Source: Meghimatium bilineatum
Lineage: Eukaryota > Mollusca > Gastropoda > Stylommatophora > Philomycidae
Direction of reading: 5' to 3'
Length of the DNA stretch: 64,000 bases
Assembly: GCA_034231615.1 (NCBI GenBank)
Contig: CM067322.1
Span: 57,044,828 to 57,108,827, forward strand
This document shows, piece by piece, positions 1 to 11,629 of the stretch. Both the position numbers and the translations under genes were made by a program. Under the pieces are notes generated by a model, which was not told the origin of the DNA, made no database searches, and saw only the letters and a list, made by a program, of their open reading frames with translations. Position 1 is the first letter of the stretch, and each line of letters opens with the position of its first letter.

Positions 1-539
1 GAGTAGTTATCGAATGAATTGAGAATACAATATTATTATTTCTAGACCTGCTATTTTATTTGTGTATTTAACCTTTGTACAATGGTCAGAGGTAAAATGT
101 TAGAAAATTATATTAATAGACATCTTTGTCAGACTACAGGACGGTAATCATCAACTTGTAAGGTTTTTCACCACCGTCAGCACTCTCCATCTGTAATAAT
201 TTATAACTGTGCCAAATTTCGTCCTGATCCGTCATGTAGTTTAGGAGTCAATAGCGAACAGGAAAGACGGGCCGGGTCTTATATATATATGGGCAAGAAG
301 CAATGATTCTGAATTAATTCCACTGTCATAAGTACGTCTTCGTTAAGTCTTACCTGAACAGCCTGCTAATTTCCTTATTTCTGTGAGCTTTTAATACTTT
401 TTTGGACAACTATTATGTAGGGTTTAATGTTTGCTAGATGTCTTTTTTATCTCATGTTCTGACTTCCAAAAGTGCGATAATCAGCCACAACCTTCCTCCT
501 CATTTTACCGTCGGTCTTTATTAGTACATTTACCTCCCG
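1..539. other. No gene or repeat recognised
   Basis: AT-rich sequence with no coding or repeat signal I can support. Confidence 0.6.
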
Positions 540-665
540 TGTAATGCCGCGGCCCTATAGGGGAATAGTTAATAGCAACAATGACCTGCCATTCATGTCA
601 TAAGTGGCGACTAAGGATATTTTGATGGTCGAGGTGCCTTCCCATTCCATAGATCAAATCGACCT
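540..665 (+). mobile_element. Family-A retroposon, 5' part
   Basis: ATGCCGCGGCCCTATAGGGG, TAATAGCAACAATGACCTGC and AAGTGGCGACTAAGG match the first 100 bp of the family. Confidence 0.6.
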
Positions 666-1429
666 AAAATCCATCATTCGATTTCTAAAATTGGTTATGG
701 CTATAACATGTCATCCAATAGTTAAGTTACCGTAAATAACAGCTTCAGTGTTAAAACAATTGCAATTCGTACAAAAGGAATGTATCGTTGTAATAAAATG
801 ACAACTGTATAATTGTAAGGAATAAAACCATGGAGTCATGTAAACTCGCATCCAAGAATGCATGTTATTGTGAATACTGGTTATTGAGATGTTAAATCGT
901 TTGACGTATTTATACAAAAGATTATGCTTTCAAAGTTCGTTTTGAGGTGGTAATAATTTCTCTAACCAGTGATGTAACTAACCAGTGATGTACGTCAATC
1001 CAATGACATGTTTGTTATGTTTAAAAAATCGCTAGCATATCCTGTTCAGGACGTAGTCATCAGCCCAGCATTTTTTGGCTCCAGTGATTTTTCTAGGCAA
1101 TATAAATACGTTCAGCCTTTTCCCGTTGCTGTCTGAACGGTCTGGATGCACAATTGCCAGTGTCGAACCCGGTACATTGGCCGTCACAGACGCGCCCTAT
1201 ACTACGCCGCCAAAGAGCTAGACGTGTAGAATATGTATATATATTTACTAAATATATATACCGGCTATTTTATGTATATATACAACATAGGATTATATGT
1301 TTTGTGTTTGTATAGTTTTAAATAGCTTACGGGCGAAGAAGCCGGTACCCAAATAAGTTGATAATCTAAAGCCTTTAGATCATTAATTTCTATAGATATT
1401 TATATAATATAAATATCAACCAAAGACGG
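666..1429. other. No gene recognised
   Basis: Contains a short direct repeat AACCAGTGATGTA near 965-990 and an AT-rich stretch at 1220-1290. Short open frames have no protein-like features. Confidence 0.6.
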
Positions 1430-2062
1430 ATTAATCGGGCCATTGGCGAAAATGAAAGGGCGACACAGCTCATTTCCATTATCTGGACCAGGGGTCGGCA
1501 GCCTTTTGCTAACTGTGTGCCAACTTAAGGTTTCACATTATTCAGAGTGCCAACATCACATATCATTTTATACAATTCGAGGCCAATATTATTATTTTAC
1601 CATATATTTTATTTTTATATTTTAATTAATTAATATATAGTGATATTCAATAATATGTAAAGTTGTAAACAACATTAAAAGAAATAGAGTTTCTTGAAAG
1701 ATTTTTTTAAAAACTTTTTTATTATTAATGGAAGCCTTGCCCTTGCATGGTCTTGGCCAGTTGTTCAATATCGACAACATACTTTGTCACTTTGAGTTTG
1801 ACACAATTTTCTGAATGTTCAGGCGTTGGGCGACTACGCTGTGGATTTAGTTAGCACTGCTTTCATGTGATTTATAATCAACTGTATACAGGAAACGCAA
1901 AGAGTCTGCGTGCCATTTGAAATTGCTTGGTGTGGCACGCGTGCCATAGGTTGCCGACCCCTGCTCTGGACTACATCCGGCTGGAAATCTAGAATGGATC
2001 ATGGTCCTATTACAAGAGAGATTCAGCAGGAGTTTGATAATGAACGTTGAAGAAGAAGAATA
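1430..2062 (+). mobile_element. Family-B retroposon split by a hAT element
   Basis: Left piece GGGCGACACAGCTCATTTCC; right piece TGGACTACATCCGGCTGGAA through AGGAGTTTGATAATGAACGT to GAAGAAGAAGAA. The pieces join across the hAT at 1489-1963. Confidence 0.8.
1489..1963. mobile_element. Non-autonomous hAT element
   Basis: 475 bp bounded by CAGGGGTCGGCAGCC and GGTTGCCGACCCCTG, a typical hAT terminal repeat. The 8-bp flanks are ATCTGGAC (1481-1488) and CTCTGGAC (1964-1971), a target duplication with one mismatch. It interrupts a family-B retroposon, whose halves lie at about 1430-1488 and 1964-2062. No transposase frame is present. Confidence 0.88.
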
Positions 2063-2221
2063 TAGACATTTATAGATATGTTCCGTAATTAAATAAAATC
2101 GTCCATATAAAATATTGAATGAAATTAATACATAATAGCCACCTGTCGCGTGATGTTATGACAACAGTGCCAGATTTGTGTTATTGTATCTCTCTGGGGT
2201 GTAAGGAGTTAACTAAATAAC

Positions 2222-2445
2222 TCAATTTCTGGCATAAATCCCTGAAAGAACTCAATTTCTGGCATACAATCCCCTGAAAGAATTTCTGGCATAGAATCCC
2301 CTGATTAACTGTCTGAAACACATTTCACTGTAGCTAGTGATGTATTTGGATTAAACACCGTTCACTGTAGCAAGTGATGTATTTGGATTAAACACCGTTC
2401 ACTGTAGCAAGTGATGTATTTGGATTAAACACCATTCACATTAAA
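2222..2445. repeat. Two short tandem arrays
   Basis: About 2.5 copies of a CTCAATTTCTGGCATA-containing unit, then three copies of a 39-bp unit TTCACTGTAGCAAGTGATGT...ACACCG. The segment before it (CTCTCTGGGGTGTAAGGAGT) recurs with its follow-on at 4032-4130, so this is part of a dispersed repeat. Confidence 0.8.
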
Positions 2446-2503
2446 GTTAGAAGTTGCTTTAACCTTGATCATCTGCATTTATAGAAAATATATGCACAGA
2501 ATG

Positions 2504-2670
2504 AATTAGGACTGCATTCGTTACGTTTTTTATTATTGTCGTGTTTCCATTGGTCACTATTTATATACTTGGTGTCCCCTTGGCTATTTTTGGCATGCGA
2601 TCCAAGTATATAAATAATGACCAACAAAAAACACGACAATAATTAAAAACGTAACGAATGAAGACTAATT
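2504..2670. mobile_element. Foldback MITE family 1, copy 1
   Basis: Two arms of about 75-80 bp pair almost throughout: GCATTCGTTACG / CGTAACGAATG near the ends, and CTATTTATATACTTGG / CCAAGTATATAAATA nearer the centre. The loop contains TATTTTTGGCATGCGATC. Two further copies (10212-10388, 29765-29978) share the same central motif. Confidence 0.88.
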
Positions 2671-2692
2671 TACTTTCCGTACAGAGGTCTTT

Positions 2693-3746
2693 ACTAGTGA
2701 TCGGCAACCCTTTATGATCCTAAGACCAGATGCACAAATACAAAGCTTTATCTCAGGCCGTGCGAAAATTAAAGCTAGTAATAAAAAGGGTCACCTTTAA
2801 CCGCAATGAGCGAGTTCAGCTAATTTCCAGAACCGTATTAATATTACTAAATATTAATTTCATTTCTTTTAAAACTTATGTACATTTACATATGTCGCCT
2901 ATATTTAGATGTCGACAAATTGATACCATTTATTAAAGTCATGTAATTCTAGACGAGGCTCGAAATGAGCACTTGGATTATTTTTTTAATGGCACCGTTG
3001 GTCAGCAGTCACGATTTTTGTTTCCGGATTGGATGACCTATTATATGACAAACGACAAAACCACTAGCAAGTTCTCAATCAGTATCAACAACAGTGAATT
3101 GGAAAGAGTCAACATTTTTGAATACCTTGGTTCTCTTATCAACAGTAACAGTGATTGCTATGAAGAAGTCAGAAGGAGGCTGGCTATTGCATCAAAGAAG
3201 CTGATACAAATGAGAAACATATAGCTGAGCTGCTGCAAAACAATAAAATTAACAGTCAGAAAAATTGCATATTCCCAGTGGCAATATATGGGTGTGATCC
3301 TGGACAATCACCAAAACAGTGAAAAATAAAATAGCATTTGAAATATAATGTTACAGAAAAATCCTCAGAATACCATGGGTCAAAAATATCACTAATAGGG
3401 CCAAACTTTGAGAAATGATTTTTTTTGTAAAACTGGCTAAACAGCGTGGTTATTTCCAGAAAACTACAATATTTTAGCCATGACAGCCTAGAGAAGACCA
3501 TGATGTAGGTGATGATTCCAGTGAGACGAACAAGAGGCAGACCAAGAAGAAGATGGACGCAAGATATCAAAAAACCACTTGAACATGACACAGAAGCAGG
3601 AAGATTGGATCAAGATCGACAGCAGTTTCGAAAGGCTGTGTTTATTGAACATCCTGTCCAGGATATGCTACCTGATGATGATTTGGAGGACCGTTAAATG
3701 TGTGCATATGGGCCGGACCTGGAGCCATATGTTGCCGACCCTACCT
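2693..3746. mobile_element. Degraded hAT-like element carrying LINE remains
   Basis: TAGTGATCGGCAACCC near the left end and GTTGCCGACCCTAC near the right end resemble the hAT termini at 1489-1963. The flanking octamers match poorly (about 5 of 8), so the ends are approximate. A decayed LINE fragment fills most of the interior. Confidence 0.5.
2973..3700 (+). mobile_element. Decayed LINE fragment (RT C-terminal region)
   Basis: The first frame contains VNIFEYLGSLINSNSDCYEE then VRRRLAIASKKLIQMRNI, the typical region just after the polymerase domain of non-LTR elements. Interrupted frames follow, ending in RRTRGRPRRRWTQDIKK and QEDWIKIDSSF. Multiple stops and shifts make it non-functional. Confidence 0.78.
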
Positions 3747-4024
3747 CTAGACCTTCGAGGAGTTTCCCAGATTGCGACCACTTCATATGTTAGAGCTAAT
3801 GAAATCCACGTGTGAGATAGATGGGACGTGGACTTAGAGGATCAGAACCGGCATCCATGGAAAGCATCACGTGTTCCACCACAAATGTAACTCTTTCGAC
3901 GATTGGCTAAGATTATTTCTTAAATCTCTTTTGAAATTCCTAATTTTATCATCATCCATTTGATTAGACTCATTACATACTATGGTTACAGCAATATCAA
4001 TCTTGTATTGTTATTGGGTTTTTT

Positions 4025-4160
4025 TCGTGTGTATCTCTCTGGGGTGTGAGGAGTTGACTAAGTAATCAAATTATGACATAAAATCCCCTGCGTAAGTGGC
4101 TAAAACCTTAGCTGGTGATGTACTAGTTCAAACTCGGTCACGTTAAAATTAGAAGTTGTT
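4025..4160. repeat. Second copy of the 2190-2440 dispersed repeat
   Basis: CTCTCTGGGGTGTGAGGAGT, ACATAAAATCCCCTGCG and AGCTGGTGATGTACTAG parallel 2190-2345. It has one internal unit instead of three. Confidence 0.7.
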
Positions 4161-4699
4161 CTAATCGCCAACCTCACGCTCTTATCGATTTTACACCAGT
4201 GTCAAGACAAAGTCGAGACGACTGAAAATAGTCCTGGATTCAAGACGTTCAGAGTGTTCTAAAAGTCTCTCTGTGTTCTATGCAGTTAATATCGTTCTGC
4301 TCAGTCGCATTTCTACCCGCATTACCATCTGATAGTATCATCCACGTAGTCCACCGATACCAATCTTCACATGCTTAGGTAGTGAAACCTCATGTGAGAT
4401 TATTATAATTTCATCAATAGCTTTCACTAAGGTTTGGTTTTTGTGTTGGATGTGATCAGAATGTTCCTCCCCCCCCCCTCACATGTTTACAGGTACTGAA
4501 ATCCACTCCTAAGAACTAGATAGCTGATGGGCTCAGGAAATGAGAAGCTGCATCCATAGGAAGCACGATCCACCACCAATGTAAAGATATCGATGAATGG
4601 TTTAGCTTGTAAATTAAATCTCCTTAGAAATTCATATTTCGATCATCATTATTGTAGTGCTCATATAGAATGAGCATTTTACACCAACTCACATTGCTG

Positions 4700-5682
4700 T
4701 GTTCAAACAAACACTGAGAAGTCAGAATGGTTCCAAGTTGTTATGGGCGTTAAACAGGGATGCATCATGTCCCCATTACTTTTCTGCGTCGCTATTGATT
4801 GGGTCATGAGAAAGAGCACTGAAAATGAGCTGACAGGAATAAAATGGATTAATAATACCGTTCTCGAAGATCTTGACTACGCAGATGACCTGGCCCTTTT
4901 GAGCGCAAACCACACAGATGCTCAATCTAAGTTTGACAATCTCCAACACTACTCAAATCAGATAGGGTTGAAAATCAACACATCAAAAACTCATATACTA
5001 GATTTTACGAGATCCAACGACAACATAGAAATTCAAAATATTCCATTATTAAAAGTCAACAATTTTACATATTTAGGCACCAATCTAGCATTGGATGGAG
5101 ACTCATCAAAAGAAATTTTTACACCGTATTGCCCTTGCAGCGGGTGCTTTCAATAAACTACGCAACATCTGGACGTCAAACACACTAAGAAACACTACAA
5201 AACTCAAGTTGTTTAACTCCAACATCATCCCTATTCTATCATATGGGTGCGAAAGTTGGAAAGCCACAAAAGCCACAGATAAAAGACTCGACTCCTTTGA
5301 AAACAAATGCCTACGTACCATTCGGAACGTTAAATGGAGTGACTTTAAATCTAACACTACTATAAGAGAGGAAAGCAAACAAACCTATATATCTTCCTTC
5401 ATTAGACAAAGGCGTTGGACTTACATCGGCAATGTTCTCAGAATGAACAGCCTAAGAATTCCCCAGCAGTCACTATATTGGGTACCACCTGGAGTAAGAA
5501 GGAGAGGGAGACCTAGAGAAACTATACGAAGGACCATTAATAGAGAATGTATGTCAATGAACCTAAACAACACGCAACAATTGAAAGACCTGGCAACACA
5601 AAGACAGAAATGGAAGGCTATGGTTTCTGCCCTATGCGCCGCCTATGGCCCTGGATGAACATAACATAACATAACATATAGA
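4700..5682 (+). mobile_element. LINE fragment: end of reverse transcriptase and C-terminus, one frameshift
   Basis: A 5'-truncated non-LTR retrotransposon. The first frame reads SEWFQVVMGVKQGCIMSPLL and contains the catalytic YADD box (DYADDLALLS near 4880). A single extra T in the T run around 5116-5120 moves the rest to another frame, from HRIALAAGAFNKLRNIW to GVRRRGRPRETIRRTINREC and QKWKAMVSALCA. An ATAAC repeat tail follows at 5659-5682. The rest of the polymerase and any endonuclease are missing. The clade (RTE-, CR1- or I-like) is uncertain. Confidence 0.88.
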
Positions 5683-5689
5683 ATGTGAA

Positions 5690-6299
5690 ATTAGCATTTT
5701 CTGTAAATAATCCGCTATATGACGACGTTCCCTTGAAGAAAGTCTGTCCGCTCTCTCATTACCATGTACCCCAGGCATCACCAGGAAAGGTATTAGTGAT
5801 TTGGTGAAACATCAAGTCGAGGCTTTCGTATACGGGAATTATGCTCGCGGAGAGAGTTATTTTCAGCTCGAGAACATGCTTCTAATCCCCGATACTCCTA
5901 AATATGTGTAGAGAATCAGGCTTGGACGAGGGGATTCACGATGTGAATGAATGACACATCGGCTAAGATGGCGAACGAACCCGGGCCCAACTCTAACGTC
6001 GATGTTTTCCTATTCCGGAATCATACTCTCGGAGAAAAAGTGTTCAGTATCCTATGGGCACAGGAACAATACGTCTTTTTACGCGAGACGAGTTCACTGG
6101 CAGCGGAACACCTCATGCGAGACAGACGTAGTCGACCCGTCTTAATCCCTGATTACCTCCTCCTCGTAGACTGCCATTCAGGGACATGTTTTGGCCTGAA
6201 AATTTATGGACACTTTGGGGCGGGTGATAAACCGTGAAAGCGTAGAGTCGACAAACATTTTCCACCTTGTGACATATAGGAAGCCTGTCACAGGCTAGG
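5690..6299. other. Unassigned, with a 96-codon open frame
   Basis: The frame at 5947-6237 has no motif and overlaps another of similar length, so I do not call a gene. The right edge merges into a diverged family-A-like repeat. Confidence 0.5.
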
Positions 6300-6470
6300 G
6301 AAGCGCACCCGAATTAAAGGTATGAAGAAAACGGATGTCATGCGCCTTCCCGATATGCAAATAACGCAGCTATTCTGTAAACTAGCAGGACACCGGCAAA
6401 AATCCCACGAACTTTCGTTTTGGTTTGGTTATCAGAGAGCGAACGCAGAAATAGAAGAAGAAGACTATTC
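6300..6470 (+). mobile_element. Possible family-A retroposon, highly diverged
   Basis: ATGCAAATAACGCAGCTATT plus CTGTAAAC and a terminal GAACGCAGAAATAGAAGAAG resemble the last half of the family. Confidence 0.45.
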
Positions 6471-6479
6471 TTTCATAGT

Positions 6480-6735
6480 TCTTCTATGTCATCGTTCATA
6501 ATTTCTAGATACTGTTTAATTTCAGTGCTCATATACAATGTCTTCTTTAATATTTCATAGACACTGGTGTTCTTCCTAGTATCTAGATAGTTTTATTTCA
6601 TACTTCATAGACACTGCCTTCTTTCATAGTTAATAGACACTACATTCTTCGTAGTCCATATATACTGACTACCTTCTTTCATATTTCATAGATATTGTTG
6701 TCTTCCATAGTAGATATATATTATATTCTTTTCAT
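6480..6735. repeat. Degenerate ~40-65 bp repeat region
   Basis: TTTCATA(G)...AGA(C/T)ACTG...TTCTT phrases recur about seven times with variable spacing. Confidence 0.5.
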
Positions 6736-7554
6736 TTGGCTGATGGAAAGAGAATCTAAAAATTCTGACATGTACAGAGAAGAAATTTATCAATCAAGTG
6801 CCATGCCGAATGTTGAAACAAAGTACATAACACACTAACAACATCAACAAAAACAGACGATGTTTCGACTAAATGTCTTCAGAATGACAACAATAAAAAA
6901 TGAATATTACAAAATGAGAATCATAGTTTGTGAGGAGCAAAAATCAGATATTAAACGAGAGAATATGAGAGAAATATAAAGAGAATGGGAGACAAGTACA
7001 TCAAGAACAGAAGAGTAAATGGGGAAAACACAAAAATGAGTATAATAAAAAACAAATCTAAGAAAAATCTACCTTTCGTATCTGAAATGTGTTCAGTTCA
7101 ACTCCCACTGGATAATACATTTTAGATAACTAGATTTTTCTTTTATTATACCCTTTTTTGGTTTTTCCTTTTACTCTTTCTTCTGATCTTGTTGTATTTG
7201 TCTTCCATCTTTTATTTCACTCATCGCTCTTTTATTATTTGCTTTTGCTCCTCTCTTACACTATGCATCTCATGTTTTAATATTATTATTTTTTTTTTTT
7301 TGCGGGAAGACTTTTTATCGAAACGTCTGTTTTTAGTGATGTTGGTAGGGTGAGATGTACTTTGTTGTAACACTCTTTACTTATCTTTTTTTTCGTTTAT
7401 TGGCCTGTGTTGCACCAACCCTCATATCTTTAGTGCGTTGGATTGTTCCCAAGCGCAGATGATTTACCCGTTCATTCTGAACGGGTATTCTGAATCTATA
7501 GATATTCAAAATAATCATGTGGAATAATATGTAGATACTACCAAAGTAGCATGT
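6736..7554. other. AT-rich, no gene recognised
   Basis: A-rich sequence (to about 7070), then T-rich sequence (7130-7330) that is roughly its complement: AACGTTTCGATAAAAAG-type phrases near 6860 and 7310 suggest a diverged large inverted repeat. Confidence 0.45.
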
Positions 7555-7685
7555 GTTATGCCATTGGGGCAAAGTAAACGGCAAGATATTACATCCGTGT
7601 TGTCCGAACTACATCCTGCTGAAAATCTAATAGGACCACTATCTTCTAGAAGATAGATCGAGTGGAAGTTTGAGAACGAGTGAAA
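7555..7685 (+). mobile_element. Family-B retroposon
   Basis: TGCCATTGGGGCAAAGTAAA, GAACTACATCCTGCTGAAAA, TCTAATAGGACCACTATCTT and GTGGAAGTTTGAGAACGAG. Confidence 0.7.
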
Positions 7686-8060
7686 AAATATTTTGATATG
7701 TAAAACAATACTATGTATATATTTAAAGAAATAATGTGAGATAATATGTAGATATTCAATACAGTCAAGTAACAATTGAACAAACGTCAGAATCATAAAT
7801 TTCATTGTATCGTTTATCAATAATCCACATGTGAATCTGAGTGCAATATATTCAATATACTGCATACTTTAGGTCGGCTGAATGGTAACATATGCATACG
7901 CTCCAGTGGGATAAGAGAAGAAGGAAAAAGCGAAAACATATTCCGTACAAATAATCAAGCGCTTGAAGTTCAATAAAGGAAGTTTGTTATATTAGTGATA
8001 TTTTTTTCTAACATTTCTCGTGTTACGAGGAGCTAGTTAGCGGTTTATATATGTATGCAG

Positions 8061-8460
8061 ACTGTCTTACAATCGCTCAATGCCTTCAAATATCACAGTA
8101 GAAGCAGACGCCCTTGTGTTGTCTGGACTCGAGTGTGAGGACTGTCTTACAATCGCTCAGTGCCTTCAATATCACAATAGAACCACACGTCCTTGTATTT
8201 TCGGGACTCGAGTGTGAGTACTGTCTTACAATCGCTCAATACCTTCAAATATCGCATGTAGAACCAGACGCCCTTGTGTTGTCTGGACTCGAGCGTGAGG
8301 ACTGTCTTACAATCGCTCAATGCCTTCAAATATCACAGTAGAAAACACACGCCCTTGTATTGTCTGGACTCGAGCGTGAGTACTGTCTTACAATCGCTCA
8401 ATTCCCTCAAATATCGCATGTAGAACCAGACGTCATTGTGTTGCCTGGATTCGAGCTCGG
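8061..8460. repeat. 80-bp tandem repeat, five units
   Basis: ACTGTCTTACAATCGCTCA recurs at 8061, 8141, 8220, 8301 and 8382. Each unit contains CCTTGTGTTGTCTGGACTCG, which resembles the first bases of the family-A retroposon that continues rightwards. Confidence 0.9.
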
Positions 8461-8640
8461 AACAACAAATAGCAACACTCTGACCTGCCATATAAGAAGA
8501 AACTAGGAAGTTTTGGGGGTGAAGATGGCTGTCCGATCCCATAGGTGAAAGTGACGAAAAATACATGCTGAAGTCGGATGTGACGTCAAAAGGAGAATAT
8601 ATAGCAACCGAGTCAAGCTGTAAATCATGACGCACGGAGC
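8455..8640 (+). mobile_element. Family-A retroposon, partial and diverged
   Basis: GTGTTGCCTGGATTCGAGCT, AATAGCAACACTCTGACCTG and CATGCTGAAGTCGGATGTG follow the family order. Continuous with the 80-bp tandem array to its left. Confidence 0.6.
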
Positions 8641-8644
8641 TCGT

Positions 8645-8920
8645 GTGTTGACGGGACCAGAAACGAAAGCAAAGAGTAGCAACATTGCTATCTTCCATAC
8701 ATGTCGTACGAGGCGAGTGATTGAGGAAAGTGTGGTCGTGGATTTATCTGTCCCATCCTATAGTTGGCCAAAGTTACCCAGACGCCATGATGACACTGGG
8801 TGTGTCAAGACGAAAGGCGCAGATATCACAACAAAGCTGTAAACGATACGCCGTATTCCGTTCTGCATCCTGCTAGTCGCAGGCGTTTGAGAACGAAGTC
8901 AGAAGATGATGACACAATAC
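8645..8920 (+). mobile_element. Family-A retroposon, diverged but near full length
   Basis: GTGTTGACGGGACCAGAAAC, AGAGTAGCAACATTGCTATC, GTGTCAAGACGAAAGGCGCA and GGCGTTTGAGAACGAAG keep the family order. Confidence 0.72.
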
Positions 8921-8924
8921 ATTC

Positions 8925-9281
8925 CGTTCTCCACATTATATCCTGTTAAGGTGCTGTGTCTATAAATTAAGCCAACAATCTAACTTTTTCCAATCGTAAA
9001 ATCTGTCAAGAATTCAATTACCCCGGCCTCACCCTTTAGTTACGCCAATGTTTTTAACAGCCACCTTCATTTATGAAATGTTTGTAAGCAGAAATTTTTT
9101 TTGGAAAAAATTACATGTTGTGTTACATTTTTAGAATAAAAAATGCTTTAAATCTAAACAATGTCATTAGTATATAAATACAGTATTGTTGACATCAATT
9201 CGTGTCAAACCTCACTCCTCCATCTCAACCCGTGTCTACAACTGTCAAACTTTTCAATCTCTCTCTCTTTCTCTCTCTCTT

Positions 9282-9324
<43 letters not shown>

Positions 9325-10211
9325 GTTGACGTAATTTATTGACAGCCCCTAACCACCGAAAGTTTAACAACGGACAGAAGAGCAATAACCAGAAAGATGT
9401 TGTTTGTTATTTAGCCCCAACATTATGTACGTATCTATCTGTGAGAAAGCTTCTTTTAAAATTCTTACTTAGATGGAGCTACAAGATCAGCAATAGTTTT
9501 TGAGGGGAAACATCGACTGGGTTTGGGGGGGGGGGGAGCTTGGGTGTGGATTAGACGCAGTGGAAGAGAAGAAATTAGAGGTGCTTACTCCGGACTTGTA
9601 GACCATATTCCATATTCCGTCCATCGTATTTCTTTACTGTCTACACTTGCATTCTTCTGCCCCGCACAGCACAGAAACACGTGTCGGACACAAGTATTGA
9701 TCCAACCCAATATTGCTTCATGCTTTTGCTTAACGACACGTGCTGTATCGATTATGTGAGATGTCGGACAAATCGTTACGGGCATATCCTAACGCTAACA
9801 TCCATCAAATATTTGAGTTGACGATATTATAATATATTTATTTGTGGTGCAAGTATACCGTTTATTAGAAGGGTATTTTGTGAAAGTAATATATCCAAGC
9901 AGGAGTCATGATGGAAGAAATAAACAAGAGAAAAGGAACGAATAATTATAAGTAATTGATTGCATGTAATTGTACATGTCAGAGACAAGATTACTTAGTC
10001 CACTGATCGAATCATCAGTGTCAGGCTGTATCAGTGATAATCAAGAACCTCCAACCCCCCCCCCCCCCCTCAGAAATCTGAACATGACACGTAGTACTAG
10101 AATGGAAGCCAGAAGAGAGAGAACCCCATCCCCCCGCATGTTTTATGGGGGAAAGCCACAGAAAATATAATAAAAGCCATGACCGTTTCCAATAAAGACC
10201 GTCCAACATAA
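8925..10211. other. No gene recognised
   Basis: Contains the (CT)n tract and poly-G and poly-C runs near 9523 and 10055. No exon with RasGRP similarity. Confidence 0.6.
9258..9321. repeat. (CT)n microsatellite
   Basis: About 64 bp of CT with a few TTT interruptions. Confidence 0.95.
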
Positions 10212-10388
10212 TTATTTAGGACCCCATTAGTGACATCTTTTAATTATTATTGAGATTTCGGTTGATCATTATTTACATACTTAGAATCGCATGCCAAAAA
10301 TAGCCAGTCGACTCCAAGTAGATAAATAGCGACCAATCGAAACCTAACAATAATTAAAAAAAACGTAGCGAATGAGGTCCTAATTAAT
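10212..10388. mobile_element. Foldback MITE family 1, copy 2
   Basis: Same organisation as the copy at 2504-2670, with ATTTAGGACCCC / GAGGTCCTAAT ends and a central GAATCGCATGCCAAAAATAG. The arms are more diverged. Confidence 0.82.
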
Positions 10389-10786
10389 GCTGTTGGAAGG
10401 TCTATACTGCAGACGGTCTCCACAAAATTCGATTAAACAAGGAAATGACATATTTTTGGGAACTCTTTTCTCTCTTCCCCCCCCCCCCCCCGCCCCTTTA
10501 AAAAAATACCGAAAACGTATCTAAGGCACTGGTGAAAGGGCGGATAATGCGGAATGAATGCATCCTTATACTGTTGGTAATGTTCGTATATTGATTTTTG
10601 TCTTGATTACGGCATTTTAGTAGAAACGTTGTTTGAGGGGTGTTTAGTTTTTATTACGTTGTTTTAGATACTGGTAGCAGGTTACTATTACTATTTCTGT
10701 TGACATTGCATTTACTTAGTTCCCCCCACACCCCCTCTGTTCTATCCGGTCGTTCACTGGACCGTGACCATCGTCATATGCAAGAC
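10389..10786. other. No gene recognised
   Basis: Poly-C run near 10480; otherwise featureless. Confidence 0.55.
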
Positions 10787-10950
10787 GTGTTGGCTAATTG
10801 GTAAACATCCTTCTAAAATAACTCATTTGTTTTTTCCCGTGATTTTCATTGGTTACTATATTTATACTTTGTGTCGACAGCCAGTGAAAATCACGGGGAA
10901 AGTCAAATGAGTCATTTTATAAGGCTGTTTTCCAATTAACCAACAGGCCT
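10787..10950. mobile_element. Foldback MITE family 2, copy 1
   Basis: Inverted arms: TTGGCTAATTGG / CCAATTAACCAA outside, then AAATAACTCATTTG / CAAATGAGTCATTTT and TTCCCGTGATTTTCATTGG / CCAGTGAAAATCACGGGGAA. The loop is short. Another copy is at about 30500-30662 and a broken one at 15195-15268. Confidence 0.85.
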
Positions 10951-11264
10951 AAATGATCACCAGCAGACTGAGTATAAGTGATTAACATTAAGACAATCAA
11001 GAATGAATGGACAAACCAGCATGTGTCCGTTTCCATATTAATAAGCCATAATTCTTGTCAACCGATCCCTTCTTTGGGATAGTCCTGTGAGCTGATTTTT
11101 TTTTAAACAGTGTCAGTTATCTTGGATACGACTATTCTGGGGATTGTCCTTGGTTGGCTACACAAAATATACACAGTAACAAATGATTAGTTATATCGAC
11201 TGAGATAAATGGTGTTGCTTAATATCAGCGTGCATGATTATCATAGAGATTCTCAGAACAGGAC

Positions 11265-11535
11265 ACAACCGACTCCGCAGTCACATGTATACAGTTAAAG
11301 ATTGGCAACACGGCCATGTGTACATGTGGACATGCAGCACAGAGTGCCAAACATATACTTCAAGAGTGTTCTGAGCATGAAACGCTGAGGCAGACATATT
11401 GGCCAGAGGAAACAACACTGGAATCAAAGCTCTATGGGACACTGTATGAACTACAAAGACAGTGAGTTTTATTAAGGAGACAGAATTACAGATATAGACA
11501 TGTTTCAAGTGAACGAAAGAAGAAGAAGAAAATCA
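11265..11535 (+). mobile_element. RNase H-type LINE 3' end with (GAA)n tail
   Basis: Plus-strand phrase CTCGHAAQSAKHILQECSEH then ETLRQTYWPEETTLESKLYG is the Cys/His tail that follows the RNase H domain in Jockey-like LINEs. A stop and a short 3' end (ACAGAATTACAGATATAGAC, CATGTTTCAAGTGAACGAAA) run into GAAGAAGAAGAA. Confidence 0.75.
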
Positions 11536-11629
11536 TAGAGAAGGGATTAACCAGCCAAACAACATACATTTCTTCTGAGTAGTTCCTCCTGTTCAAAATA
11601 TCAAAAATAGAATACGTAACAAAGGACGT

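Noticed and set aside
5947-6237. 96-codon frame as a small gene
   Set aside because: No motif, no splice context, and competing frames of similar length over the same bases.
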